A DNA stretch of 55,594 nucleotides from UMGS1052 sp045532035 (GTDB lineage: Bacteria > Bacillota > Clostridia > Oscillospirales > CAG-382). Made by a program: the position numbers and the translations under genes. Positions 25,596 through 34,645 of the stretch are shown piece after piece. The stretch covers positions 1-55,594 of the forward strand of contig JAZSFD010000015.1 in NCBI GenBank assembly GCA_045532035.1, in the 5' to 3' direction. Within the stretch, counting starts at the first letter, position 1. Each line of letters opens with the position of its first letter. A model generated the notes under the pieces. It was not told the origin of the DNA. It ran no database searches and was given only the letters and a program-made list of their open reading frames with translations.

Positions 25596-26800
25596 TGAGA
25601 CTCAACAAAATCATAAGAGCCTTGCTTAAACAGTGTCAGCACTTTGCTCTCATATATCATTCTCACCTGCTCCGAAAGATCCTTGCAAAAAGCGGAAAAA
25701 AGAGAATCGAAATCCGAAAACTTGACCGTACCATCATAGTTTTTCAGAGTATTCTGCTGAAAAACCCGAAGACCGTCAAATGGAACGTATGTGAAAAAGG
25801 TCTTCCCTGGAATTTGTACCTCCCAGCATCCGTCGTTGGCGAATCTTCTTGCTTCCCTTTCCTCATAACCCATGTCAGCAAGTGATTTAAGCACCAGGTC
25901 TTCGTTGTAGATAGCAACTGTTCCGCCGCCGAAACGGATAACCTGTGATACACGGTCGAGAAAAGCTTTATCGGTGTTCTTATTGATTCTTACTGTGGTG
26001 GGGAAATCGCTTATTCCCGTTTCCTCTATTATATCAAGGACAAGATAGGTCACTTCGTTTGTGACATCATTTCCATCCTCATCAATTCCCGATATGACGA
26101 GATTCTGATAATGCTGGGCATCGCCGCTTGTGGTGGGAAGCCCTGTTATCCATTCACACCCCTTTATGAAAAAATGGGCAAGTATCTCACTCGCATCACC
26201 AAGGGTGAGAGTGCCGTCAGAAAGATCGTTTTTAAGATATTTGCCAAGCATAACGTCAATTCTTCCTATACCCGGCCAACAACCCAAAAGTCGAAGAAAA
26301 GCAAAGCAAAACCAGACACACTGCACCTCCTCATGGAAATTGCGTGCGGGCTCAAAGGGGACGCGAGAGAGATTCTTTATATTAACTTCATACCCTTCTT
26401 TTTGTGAAAGAGCTGAAATATATCTTTCATGCCATATCTTCATGCAGTCTATGCAATGAAGACAACTTTTGAGAAATTCCACCTTACGGGGCTCTGAGTG
26501 TTTTGCGAGAGATGAAAAGATATCATCGCGTATGCCGTTCATGCCCTTTTGGAGCACGCTGAAAAAATCCACCGTCAGATGACTGATGCCATAGATCAAA
26601 TTTTTCTCAACACCGCTTTTCACCGTCGGTACCATGTGGCGTATGGCATCCCCCAAGGTTGCAGCTCCGGATAAAAGTTCACCGTCGCATATTCTTATCG
26701 GTGCCTTTGTTACAATCTCATAAACGCAGGCGTTATATTGCGCGATATCTGAAAGCTTATCAAAGTTTTCCACTGTATCAACCGAAACCGACGGGGTCAA
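25475..26800 (-). CDS. Glycyl radical enzyme, N-terminal/core fragment
   Basis: The open frame carrying the core of the enzyme from TPSVSVDTVENF through APIRICDGELLSGAATLG, GLPTTSGDAQHYQNL and NDGCWEVQIPG to SYDFVESH. Its last ~40 residues after SESH are out of frame and lack family similarity. The nominal start at 26800 is a TTG in the middle of the conserved sequence; the frame stays open upstream to ~26922. Confidence 0.6.
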   Translation of the reverse strand: MTPSVSVDTVENFDKLSDIAQYNACVYEIVTKAPIRICDGELLSGAATLGDAIRHMVPTVKSGVEKNLIYGISHLTVDFFSVLQKGMNGIRDDIFSSLAKHSEPRKVEFLKSCLHCIDCMKIWHERYISALSQKEGYEVNIKNLSRVPFEPARNFHEEVQCVWFCFAFLRLLGCWPGIGRIDVMLGKYLKNDLSDGTLTLGDASEILAHFFIKGCEWITGLPTTSGDAQHYQNLVISGIDEDGNDVTNEVTYLVLDIIEETGISDFPTTVRINKNTDKAFLDRVSQVIRFGGGTVAIYNEDLVLKSLADMGYEEREARRFANDGCWEVQIPGKTFFTYVPFDGLRVFQQNTLKNYDGTVKFSDFDSLFSAFCKDLSEQVRMIYESKVLTLFKQGSYDFVESHCCTAVRFLRADVSKGACPIMKEALYTMSYLRISAALPML

Positions 26801-26933
26801 ACAAGTGTCTCTCCCATATTTAAAATTGAGTGATTCATATGCAAAAATTCTTGTTTTTCCGAAAGCCTTGTGGGTCTTTTGATATCCGATGATGTGAAAA
26901 ATTCCACGAACTTCACCATCCTTTCATCGTTTC

Positions 26934-26961
26934 ATTATATACGATTCTTTTGTAAAGTCAA
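26934..26961 (-). promoter_or_regulatory. Promoter of the broken glycyl radical gene
   Basis: On the minus strand TTGACT (26956-26961), a 16-base spacer and TATAAT (26934-26939). The ten bases TTGACTTTAC also occur at the promoters near 37488 and 46949. Confidence 0.75.
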
Positions 26962-26967
26962 GAGAAT

Positions 26968-26997
26968 AAAAAAGGAGGTTGCAACAACACTCCTTTC
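26968..26997 (-). terminator. Terminator after the fumarase beta gene
   Basis: On the minus strand AAAGGAG and CTCCTTT pair and are followed by TTTATT. It is directly downstream of the stop at 27003. Confidence 0.7.
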
Positions 26998-27002
26998 AGC
27001 AC

Positions 27003-27530
27003 TTATTCAAAAAGACTTCCTCCCCTGCAATCGAGAGCAACATAGACAGGAAATTCCTCAAGCTCAAGCCGTTTTACCGACTCACAGCCAAGCTCGGGAA
27101 ACGCAATGACCTCGCACTTTTTGATACACATAGCAGCAAGCGCTCCGGCACCACCGATAGAACAGAAATAAACACCTTCGTTGCGGCAAACGGCATCAAT
27201 CACCTGCGCTGAGCGCTGCCCCTTTCCGATCATGGCACAAAGTCCCAGATCAAGAAGACGAGGGGCGAAAACATCCATTCTCGACGATGTTGTGGGACCG
27301 CACGAGCCTATCGGCATCCCCGGGCGTGCAGGTGTGGGACCTGCGTAGTAAATGCAGGCACCGTCAAGCTCAAAGGGGAGCTTTTCGCCGCGGTCGATAA
27401 GAGCAGTTATTTTCTTGTGTGCGGCATCGCGGGCAGTGTAGACCGTCCCCGAAAGGAACACCTCATCCCCTGCCGAAAGATTTTTCGCACAAGCTTTAAG
27501 TTCTTTTGTGTTTATGTGGTATACTGCCAT
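27003..27530 (-). CDS. Fumarase / tartrate dehydratase beta subunit
   Basis: A 175-residue protein matching the beta (C-terminal) subunit of class I iron-sulfur hydro-lyases such as fumarase and L-tartrate dehydratase. The family region GSCGPTTSSRMD and a GGAGALAAMCIKK stretch are clear. The alpha subunit, which binds the iron-sulfur cluster and normally precedes it, is absent here: the upstream gene is DivIVA-like, 14 bases away. It may pair with an alpha subunit elsewhere, or be a relic. Fumarate as substrate is inference only. Confidence 0.88.
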   Translation of the reverse strand: MAVYHINTKELKACAKNLSAGDEVFLSGTVYTARDAAHKKITALIDRGEKLPFELDGACIYYAGPTPARPGMPIGSCGPTTSSRMDVFAPRLLDLGLCAMIGKGQRSAQVIDAVCRNEGVYFCSIGGAGALAAMCIKKCEVIAFPELGCESVKRLELEEFPVYVALDCRGGSLFE

Positions 27531-27544
27531 AAAAAGCCTCTTTT

Positions 27545-28354
27545 TTACTCGTCGCTGTCAGAAAAAGCGCTTGCGATGTTTTCATAAAAACCGCCTGCCG
27601 CATCTTTTACTTTGCGGAAAGCTCCCAAAAGCTCCTCGCGACGCTTATAAAGATATTTGATCTTTTTCATATTTTCGGCAAGCTCTGCTTCGCTTTGCGC
27701 TATCGTCTTATCCGCCTCAAGCCTTGCACCCGCAAGAATATCCGAAGCCTTATCGCGGGCATCCGAAAGGAGCTTTGCGGCATCGACCTTTGCTCGCTCA
27801 CAAATATCTCCGGCAACAATTTTGTCGGAGTCATATTTTTCAGCCTTTGCTTTATATTTTGCCGCTTCGCCTTCTGCAAAAGCAAGCTTTTGCGAAAGAG
27901 AATCCTTTTCGGTTTGCTGAGCAAGAATTATGCCCCGCTGATTTGAAACATCGTCAGACAGCATTTTGTTTTCCGACTCAAGCTTTTCGCATTTTGCACG
28001 AAGCGCGACAACCTCTTGCAAGAGACCTTCGTTTTCCGCTTCAAGGCTGCTCGTCTTCCTCTGTACACCCTCAAGCTCCATGATTATTTCCGCAAGCTTT
28101 CCGGTTGCTTCCTCAAGCTGTGCATATGTATCGGAATAGCGCAAGCTCAGACTTTCGAAGCTTTCCTTTGCTTCCTTATAAGCATCTTTGAACCCCGAAA
28201 GCTCGGATATTTCGTTTTCAAGCCTTGTTATTTCGTAATCAGACTCTTCCTTGGTCATCTTGGCTTTTCTGTTAAGCTCTTCGATATATTCGACGACCTG
28301 CGACTTTTTGAAGCCTCCGATGGCGCCCGAGAAAAGTTTATTTCTTTTTGACAC
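27545..28354 (-). CDS. DivIVA-like coiled-coil protein
   Basis: A 269-residue protein with a DivIVA-type start (GGFKKSQVVEYIEELNRKAK, residues ~12-31) followed by a long heptad coiled coil to ~170 and a second helical part rich in Ala and Lys (~185-255). DivIVA proteins bind curved membrane at poles and septa. Here the usual hydrophobic tip is modest, so the role in division or in another process is open. The next gene on the strand is the orphan fumarase beta subunit. Confidence 0.8.
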   Translation of the reverse strand: MSKRNKLFSGAIGGFKKSQVVEYIEELNRKAKMTKEESDYEITRLENEISELSGFKDAYKEAKESFESLSLRYSDTYAQLEEATGKLAEIIMELEGVQRKTSSLEAENEGLLQEVVALRAKCEKLESENKMLSDDVSNQRGIILAQQTEKDSLSQKLAFAEGEAAKYKAKAEKYDSDKIVAGDICERAKVDAAKLLSDARDKASDILAGARLEADKTIAQSEAELAENMKKIKYLYKRREELLGAFRKVKDAAGGFYENIASAFSDSDE

Positions 28355-28587
28355 GTTTGTATCCGCCCTTAAAATATATTGTTTGTGCCGAAAACGGCAA
28401 AAATCTACGAGGATTCATTTTTGCTCGGATCCTCGTCTTTCGATATTATATCACAAAAATTCACAAGTTAAAAGAGTTTTTTTACAATTTTTCGTGTTTT
28501 TTTCAATCTTTCATTCGGATTTCACACTAAATTCACATAAGTCTAATACAATGTAATTGTTAAATTATTCCCGAAGGAGGAAAAAAC

Positions 28588-29259
28588 TTGAGCAAGCTCC
28601 TTGTCGTCGATGACGAAATGAAAATAAGAGAGATCATCAAAAAATACGCAGTTTTCGAAGGTCATGAGGTCACCGAAGCCTCGGGAGGACTTGAGGCCAT
28701 AAGCCTCTGCCGCGAAAAGAGCTTTGACATCATCATCCTTGACATCATGATGCCTGACCTCGACGGATTTTCGGTCTGTCGTGAAATCAGAAAAAGCTCA
28801 TCTACACCTGTAATTATGCTTTCGGCACGCGGCGAGGAATATGACAAAATCCACGGCTTTGAGGTGGGAGTTGACGATTATGTGGTAAAGCCTTTCTCCC
28901 CGAAAGAGCTCATGATGAGAGTCGCCGCCATTATCAAGCGCGCGGCGGGAAACGATTCGGATATCGTGAAGATCGGCTCGCTAAAGATAGATTTCACGGG
29001 ACGCATCGTTACCATTGACGGAAAAAATGTAGATCTTACGCCTAAAGAATACGATCTTCTTTTCTATCTTGTAAAAAACCGCGGTATTGCGCTCACCCGC
29101 GAAAAGCTTATCAGCAATGTCTGGGGATATGATTTTTTCGGAGACGACAGAACCCTTGATACCCACATAAAGCTTTTGCGCAAAAACCTCAAAGAATACA
29201 GCTCATATATCGTCACCCTGAGAGGAGTGGGATACCGTTTTGAAGCCGAAGAAACATAA
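28588..29259 (+). CDS. OmpR-family response regulator
   Basis: A 223-residue transcription factor with a receiver domain (~1-118) and a winged-helix effector domain (~130-220). The phospho-acceptor is D52 in IIILDIMMPDLDG, with D8-D9 and the KPF lysine also present. The C-terminal half has LTPKEYDLLFYLVKNRG and RGVGYRFE. The start is TTG with GGAGG upstream. It overlaps the histidine kinase by 20 bases. Confidence 0.94.
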   Translation: MSKLLVVDDEMKIREIIKKYAVFEGHEVTEASGGLEAISLCREKSFDIIILDIMMPDLDGFSVCREIRKSSSTPVIMLSARGEEYDKIHGFEVGVDDYVVKPFSPKELMMRVAAIIKRAAGNDSDIVKIGSLKIDFTGRIVTIDGKNVDLTPKEYDLLFYLVKNRGIALTREKLISNVWGYDFFGDDRTLDTHIKLLRKNLKEYSSYIVTLRGVGYRFEAEET

Positions 29260-30829
29260 GAAAAAAGAAAGATCGATTCATTCCAAGCTATTCGTCGCTT
29301 TCATGACCTTTGCGGTATTGCTTATCATTTCGCTATGGCTGTTTCATGGCATACTGCTTGAATTTTTCTACAAACAGATAAAAACGCAGAATCTGAAAAG
29401 CACAGCAAACGCCATTGCAGCAACCCTTGAGAGCCACGACAGCGAAAATATTGAGCTTATCAGAACCACCGCCAACGACCTTGCCATCAAAAACGAAGTT
29501 TCCATCATGGTCATCGGAACCTCCGATGAGCTGTTTTTTCCCGAGTTTTCGGTTTTGTCCGATCAGGGAAACATGCTTGATTCGATGTCTCCGTATGCCA
29601 TGCTTGAGATCTACAACGAAGCCCTTGACAAGGGCGGCGAAACCCTTCAGCATTATCAGCGCGGCTCATATTCGGTGGTCAGCAAAAACAATTCAAAACC
29701 TCCCAAAAGGATAGATGACAACGCATTTTACGAATGGGGAAACGACGCATTTGACGAATATTCTCCCAAGCATTCCTTCAAGCCCGGTGCCCCCTCTTTC
29801 TTCAAGATGGGCATAACGCAGGAGCTGATACTTGCAAAGGTCGTGAACTCCACCGACGGAAATGAATTTCTTTTGTTGTTTGACAGTGTCATCACCCCCA
29901 TGGGCAGTACTGTAAAAACACTTAAATCACAACTAATTTTCCAGTCGATTCTGATACTTGCCGTTGCCGCCATCATTGCCCAAATTCTTTCGGACAAGAT
30001 TTCAAAGCCCATCACCGACATCAACCGCTCGGCAAAAAAGCTTGCGGCAGGAAATTATGACACGAACTTTTCAGGCGAAGGATATCTCGAGGTATCCCAG
30101 CTTTCGGACACTCTCAACTATACGGCGAAAGAACTGAAGGAAGCAGACAGTGTCAAGCGTGAGCTTATTGCCAACACCTCCCACGATCTGCGCACTCCGC
30201 TGACCATGATAATCGGTTATGCTGAGGTCATGCGCGATCTGCCCGGTGAAAACACCCCTGAAAATGTTCAGGTCATCATCGACGAGGCTTCAAGACTTAC
30301 AAATCTTGTCAACGATATGCTCGATCTTTCAAAGCTCCAGTCGGGCAGTGCCACCCTTGAGATAAGTGAATTCAACATCACAAAGCTTACAGCGGATATC
30401 ATCGACAGGCTTTACAAGCTCAACGAAAAGGACGGTTTCGAATTTATCTTCAAGCCTTCAAAGAATGTATTTGTCAAAGCTGATGAAACAAAGATCACGC
30501 AGGTCATCTACAATTTCCTCATAAACGCGGTAAATTATTCGGAAAAATCAAGAAAGGTTGTTGTAACGCAAAAGGTCGCATCAAATACTGTGCGAATCGA
30601 ATTTACCGATTACGGCAAAGGAATCCCGAAAGAAAAGCTTCCGAGCATCTGGGACAGGTATTACAAGATCGACAGCACGCATAAGCGATCGGAATCGGGC
30701 AGCGGCATCGGTCTTTCGATAGTAAAGTCGGTTCTTGAACTGCACAAGGCACGCTATGGCGTTGTCAGCGACACTGACCACGGAAGCACCTTCTGGTTTG
30801 AGCTTGATGTATCCGAGATCATAGAATGA
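29240..30829 (+). CDS. Membrane sensor histidine kinase
   Basis: A 529-residue kinase partner of the upstream response regulator. One helix near ~17-39 and a second near ~226-248 enclose an extracellular sensor of about 185 residues. A HAMP domain follows, then H315 in ANTSHDLRTPLTM, the N box NFLINAVNYS, the G1 box DYGKGIP and G2 GSGIGLSIVK. The nominal start is TTG inside the regulator gene. The signal sensed is unknown. A bidirectional terminator follows. Confidence 0.94.
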   Translation: MKPKKHKKKERSIHSKLFVAFMTFAVLLIISLWLFHGILLEFFYKQIKTQNLKSTANAIAATLESHDSENIELIRTTANDLAIKNEVSIMVIGTSDELFFPEFSVLSDQGNMLDSMSPYAMLEIYNEALDKGGETLQHYQRGSYSVVSKNNSKPPKRIDDNAFYEWGNDAFDEYSPKHSFKPGAPSFFKMGITQELILAKVVNSTDGNEFLLLFDSVITPMGSTVKTLKSQLIFQSILILAVAAIIAQILSDKISKPITDINRSAKKLAAGNYDTNFSGEGYLEVSQLSDTLNYTAKELKEADSVKRELIANTSHDLRTPLTMIIGYAEVMRDLPGENTPENVQVIIDEASRLTNLVNDMLDLSKLQSGSATLEISEFNITKLTADIIDRLYKLNEKDGFEFIFKPSKNVFVKADETKITQVIYNFLINAVNYSEKSRKVVVTQKVASNTVRIEFTDYGKGIPKEKLPSIWDRYYKIDSTHKRSESGSGIGLSIVKSVLELHKARYGVVSDTDHGSTFWFELDVSEIIE

Positions 30830-30836
30830 CAAAAAT

Positions 30837-30868
30837 AAAAATGCAATGGCAAAAGTCATTGCATTTTT
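30837..30868. terminator. Bidirectional terminator between kinase and AraC gene
   Basis: AAAAATGCAATG and CATTGCATTTTT are perfect inverted copies. They end both the kinase transcript and the convergent AraC gene, whose stop lies within the stem. Confidence 0.85.
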
Positions 30869-31692
30869 CTGTTTTCTCCAACAACTGTTATAGCGGAAGC
30901 GGCACTCTTATTTGACGGAGGATAGCCAAAAAGCCCAACAAAGCTTCGGTAGAAAGTCGAATATTCCGAAAAGCCAAACTCCTGATAGATTTCGGTCGGA
31001 CGGCGACCGAGTCTTATCTCCTTACGGGCGGCAAGAAGTCTTTTGTCGCTGATATATTTTTTCGGAGTGGTTCTGAGTTGCTGACGGAAAAGCGAATAAA
31101 GATAGCTGTCGGTGATGTGCATTTTTTCACTTATTTCCGAAACGCTTTTTATTGTGTAGAGATTTGTGTTGATATATTGCAGCGCCTGAGAAAGAATGGG
31201 AGAAAAAGGAGTTTCAAAACGGTTTTCGGGCGGGAGGGACAGCGAAAGATTATAAAACACCTCGCGCAGCAAAAGCTTTGCAAGCTCATAAAAATCCTCC
31301 TCGGGAAAGTTCAGACAGTAATAGTCGAATTTTTTGAATATCTCTGTAATAACTCTCTCCTGCGAGCAATTGACAACAGCCGTGTTGTCAAAAACATTCG
31401 TGCCCGAAATGCCCTTGATTATTTCGGGATCGAACATGAAAACATATCTTTCATATTCCGAAGAAAAATCGGGGTCGACCCTGTGATGCACCGTAGGCTT
31501 CACATAGACAAGGTCATTTTTTCGAAGTTCGTAAAGCCTGTCCTCAACCATCTGATTCGCCTTGCCGCGCACAAAAAACATAAGCTCGGAAACACTGTGG
31601 GTGTGGAGCGTGAAAAGATCCGCTTCATCCGCATTTGATACTGTGTGGTGGTATATGAGCTTTTTAGATCGGTAGCTTGAAATAATTGCCAT
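30856..31692 (-). CDS. AraC-family regulator (cupin N-terminus)
   Basis: A 278-residue regulator with a cupin-like sugar-sensing domain (~1-150, with FTLHTHSVSELMFFVRG) and two C-terminal helix-turn-helices (KSVSEISEKMHITDSYLYSLF and FGFSEYSTFYRSF). I chose the ATG at 31690-31692 because GGAGAG lies upstream. It is divergent from the Gfo/Idh/MocA-nagBA operon and likely controls it. Confidence 0.9.
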   Translation of the reverse strand: MAIISSYRSKKLIYHHTVSNADEADLFTLHTHSVSELMFFVRGKANQMVEDRLYELRKNDLVYVKPTVHHRVDPDFSSEYERYVFMFDPEIIKGISGTNVFDNTAVVNCSQERVITEIFKKFDYYCLNFPEEDFYELAKLLLREVFYNLSLSLPPENRFETPFSPILSQALQYINTNLYTIKSVSEISEKMHITDSYLYSLFRQQLRTTPKKYISDKRLLAARKEIRLGRRPTEIYQEFGFSEYSTFYRSFVGLFGYPPSNKSAASAITVVGENRKMQ

Positions 31693-31772
31693 TTTTCTCT
31701 CCGCAGATAACATTTTATCTCATTATATACCAATATTTCAGTTTTTGCAATGTAATTTTATAAAAATTAGCA

Positions 31773-31801
31773 TTTACATTTCAAAAAACAAACTATATAA
31801 T
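31773..31801 (+). promoter_or_regulatory. Promoter of the Gfo-nag operon
   Basis: TTTACA (31773-31778), a 17-base spacer and TATAAT (31796-31801), 45 bases before the first start codon. Confidence 0.7.
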
Positions 31802-31846
31802 AGAATTATCGTATAATACCACAATCATAAATAAAGAGGTGTTTTT

Positions 31847-32914
31847 ATGAAAAAACTGAGACTTGCCATCATCGGTCAGGGCCGTTCGGGTAAAGATATC
31901 CACGGAGCTTATTATACCAGCGAGGCCAACAAGTATTTTGATGTCGTATATGTTGCTGACTATGATGAAATCATGCTTGAAAAAGCAAAGAAGCTTTATC
32001 CCTCCTGCGAAACCTTTACCGACTGGAGAGAGATACTTGACAAAGATGTCGACATCGTTGTCAATGCTTCTTATTCCGAAATGCATTTTCCCATCACAAA
32101 GGAGCTTCTTGAGCACGGGAAGAACGTGCTTGTGGAAAAGCCCTTTGGAAGAAACAGATATGAATGCGACACACTCATGAAGACAGCAAAAGACAACGGA
32201 GCTTATCTTGCAGTATTCCAGCAGACATTCCTTGCCCCCTTCTACAAGGAAGCAAAAGCGCTCTGCGACAGCGGAAAGCTCGGAAGAATCCTCACTGTCA
32301 ACATCCATTATAATGGTCTTGCGCGCCGTTGGGACTGGCAGACACTCCAGAAAAAGCTTGGAGGAAGCGTTTATAACACAGGTCCTCACCCCATCGGCAT
32401 GGGTCTCGGATTCCTTGATTATTCGGAAGACGCTCAGGTCGTTTTCTCAAAGCTTGACCTTGCTCTGACCAGCGGTGATGCTGAAGATTACGCAAAGATC
32501 ATCCTTACAGCCCCCGAAAAGCCCGTGGTTGACATTGAGATCAGCTCTGTTGATGCTTTCAATGACTTCACCCTCAAGATCCAGGGCACCCGTGGCACCT
32601 TCAAGTGTACTCCCGCAAAATACAGCATGAAATATATTGTCGACGGAGAGAATGTCGAGCGTCCGTACATCGAAGAAAGCATTCGCGGTGAAGACCACGA
32701 ACCGATCTACTGCAGAGAAGAACTTATCACCCACACCGAGGAAGGTGAATATTCGGGAGATGCTTTCGGCATGGCGACGGCTCTCTTCTATGAAAGCCTC
32801 TATTTCGCTCTCACCGAGGAAAAACCCATCGCGGTAACTCCCGAAACAGCAGCAGCAGTCATCGGCATCATCGAAAAAGTCCATGCCGACAACAGACTTG
32901 AAAGAACTATCTGA
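31847..32914 (+). CDS. Gfo/Idh/MocA family oxidoreductase (1)
   Basis: A 355-residue NAD(P)-dependent oxidoreductase. The Rossmann fold starts with IIGQGRSGKDIHG, the family lysine is in VEKPFGRN, and the C-terminal half is the alpha/beta dimerisation domain. These enzymes oxidise or reduce sugar alcohols and sugar derivatives. It is the first gene of an operon with a second family member, an epimerase and nagBA, so an amino-sugar or related substrate is likely. Confidence 0.92.
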   Translation: MKKLRLAIIGQGRSGKDIHGAYYTSEANKYFDVVYVADYDEIMLEKAKKLYPSCETFTDWREILDKDVDIVVNASYSEMHFPITKELLEHGKNVLVEKPFGRNRYECDTLMKTAKDNGAYLAVFQQTFLAPFYKEAKALCDSGKLGRILTVNIHYNGLARRWDWQTLQKKLGGSVYNTGPHPIGMGLGFLDYSEDAQVVFSKLDLALTSGDAEDYAKIILTAPEKPVVDIEISSVDAFNDFTLKIQGTRGTFKCTPAKYSMKYIVDGENVERPYIEESIRGEDHEPIYCREELITHTEEGEYSGDAFGMATALFYESLYFALTEEKPIAVTPETAAAVIGIIEKVHADNRLERTI

Positions 32915-32927
32915 CAAAGGTGATATC

Positions 32928-33788
32928 ATGTTCAAGACAGTAATACTCGGTTGTGAAAACTCTCACGCCAACTCTTTTCTGAAATCGGTGAAAACCGATC
33001 CCGTTTTTTCGCAGATCGAAGTCATCGGCGTTTACAGCGATGAAAAAGACAGAGCGCAAGCCTTGTGCGAGGAATTCGGTGTAAAAATGATGGAAAGCTA
33101 CGATGATGAGGTCGGAAATGTCGACGGTGTCATCATCACTGCGCGCCATGGAGACAATCATCTGAAATATGCTCTTCCCTATATCAAAGATGGTGTTCCT
33201 TTCTTTATCGACAAGCCCTTCACCATTTCTACCGAAGAGGGCGAAAGACTTTGCAAAGAGCTTGTCGCAAACGGTTGTAAATTTACAGGAGGTTCCAGCC
33301 TCAAGCACGCTTCAAAAGTTAAAGAGCTTCGCAAAGAAAGACTTGAAAACAAGGGCGGAAAGACCCTCGGCGGATTTATAAGAACACCTATCGATCTTGC
33401 CTCCCCCTACGGCGGCTTCTGGTTTTACGCTCAGCATCTTGTGGAAATACTCATTGAAGTATTCGGCGAAGATGTGAAGACAGTTTCTGCATACCAATCG
33501 AAGGTCGGACTTTCGGCAATTTTCAGATACGAAGACTTTGATGTAACAGCTCTTTTTGCCGAAAAGAACTATGTTTATTATGCCGTTCGTCAGACAGAGG
33601 AGGGAGCCTTCGGCGGAGAATTTCCGGTTGAAGACGAATGCTTCAAGGGAGAGCTTATGGAGTTTCTGAAGCTTCTGACAAAAGAAAGCGACGGCGAAAA
33701 GACCGAAAGAATGATGAAGCCTGTTTATATCATGGACGCTCTGCAGAGATCTTTGAAAAACGGCGGCAAAGCAGAAGAGGTGAAATAA
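32928..33788 (+). CDS. Gfo/Idh/MocA family oxidoreductase (2)
   Basis: A 286-residue member of the same superfamily, shorter than the first. It starts MFKTVILGCENSHANSF, which replaces the usual Gly-rich loop with GCENSHA, and has IDKPFTIS as the lysine motif. I chose the ATG at 32928 because AAAGGTG precedes it, 13 bases after the stop of the first gene. It may need a different cofactor mode. Its reaction is unknown. Confidence 0.85.
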   Translation: MFKTVILGCENSHANSFLKSVKTDPVFSQIEVIGVYSDEKDRAQALCEEFGVKMMESYDDEVGNVDGVIITARHGDNHLKYALPYIKDGVPFFIDKPFTISTEEGERLCKELVANGCKFTGGSSLKHASKVKELRKERLENKGGKTLGGFIRTPIDLASPYGGFWFYAQHLVEILIEVFGEDVKTVSAYQSKVGLSAIFRYEDFDVTALFAEKNYVYYAVRQTEEGAFGGEFPVEDECFKGELMEFLKLLTKESDGEKTERMMKPVYIMDALQRSLKNGGKAEEVK

Positions 33789-34634
33789 ATGGGAAAAATG
33801 ATACTTTCCGCTTTTGCGGACGAATACTGTGACAGCTTTTCCGGTCAGCTTGAATTCCTAAACCGTGAGGGCATAGGATATATTGAGATCCGCGGCGTTG
33901 ACGGCAAAAACATCTCGACCCTTTCGGAAGACGAAGTGAAAAACTGCAAATGCGAGCTTGATAAGGCAGGCATCAAGGTTTCGTCAATGGGCTCGCCCCT
34001 TGGCAAATATCCCATCGAAGACGACATCAACGTGCATCTTGATACCGCAAAGAAAATTTTTGAATTTGCAAACATTTTCGGCACAAAGCTCTGCCGCGTT
34101 TTCAGCTTCTATATGCCAAAAGACAAAAACCCCGAAGATTACAAAGAAAAGGTTTACGAAAATCTCGAAAAGCTGATCTGCCTTTCGGAGGAATACGGCA
34201 TCAGCCTCTGCCATGAAAACGAATGGGGCATCTACGGACAATCCCCCGAAAAATGCCTTGAACTTATAAATCATTTCGGAGGTCGTTTCCATACAGTTTT
34301 TGATATGGGCAACTATGTTCTTGACGGCTACAAGCCCTGGAAAGAAAACTATGAAAGCCTAAAGAACAGCATCAAATACTTCCATATCAAAGACGCTCTT
34401 TCTGCAGGAGCCATCGTTCCCGCGGGCTGCGGAGAGGCAAACATCAAGGAGATACTTTCCGATTTCGCAAGCTCTTCCGGCGAAGACTTCTTCGTCAGCA
34501 TCGAGCCCCATCTCCAGACATTCTCGGGGCTCAATCAGTTTGCAGGAAAGGATTTTGACAACCCTTACAAATTCGAAACAAAAGAAAAAGCTTTCGAAGA
34601 AGATCTGCGCCTCTTCCGTGCGCTTTTCAATTAA
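33789..34634 (+). CDS. Sugar phosphate isomerase/epimerase (TIM barrel)
   Basis: A 281-residue protein of the xylose-isomerase-like/AP endonuclease 2 TIM-barrel superfamily. Likely metal ligands are in LCHENEWGIYG, VFDMGNYVLDG, YFHIKDA and VSIEPHL. Such proteins epimerise or isomerise sugars alongside Gfo/Idh/MocA oxidoreductases. It begins directly after the second oxidoreductase and precedes nagB by 11 bases. Confidence 0.9.
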   Translation: MGKMILSAFADEYCDSFSGQLEFLNREGIGYIEIRGVDGKNISTLSEDEVKNCKCELDKAGIKVSSMGSPLGKYPIEDDINVHLDTAKKIFEFANIFGTKLCRVFSFYMPKDKNPEDYKEKVYENLEKLICLSEEYGISLCHENEWGIYGQSPEKCLELINHFGGRFHTVFDMGNYVLDGYKPWKENYESLKNSIKYFHIKDALSAGAIVPAGCGEANIKEILSDFASSSGEDFFVSIEPHLQTFSGLNQFAGKDFDNPYKFETKEKAFEEDLRLFRALFN

Positions 34635-34645
34635 AGGAGTAAAAA

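Larger units (their letters stand above)
24789..26907 (-). pseudogene. Glycyl radical enzyme gene with two frame breaks
   Basis: Together the frames encode about 706 residues of a pyruvate-formate-lyase-like glycyl radical enzyme. Adding one base in the A5 run at 26854-26858 joins VEFFTSSD...LSEK to TRIFAYESLNFKYG. Adding one T at 25594-25595 joins SYDFVESH to LLYGGSLFEGG. The catalytic Cys is present in NDGCWE (25826-25828) and the glycyl loop in VRVSGWNARF (Gly at 24855-24857). A clean promoter precedes it. Both breaks are single losses in short homopolymers, so a sequence error is possible, as is true decay. The substrate is unknown. The start is probably a GTG at 26905-26907 or 26914-26916. 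Confidence 0.75.
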
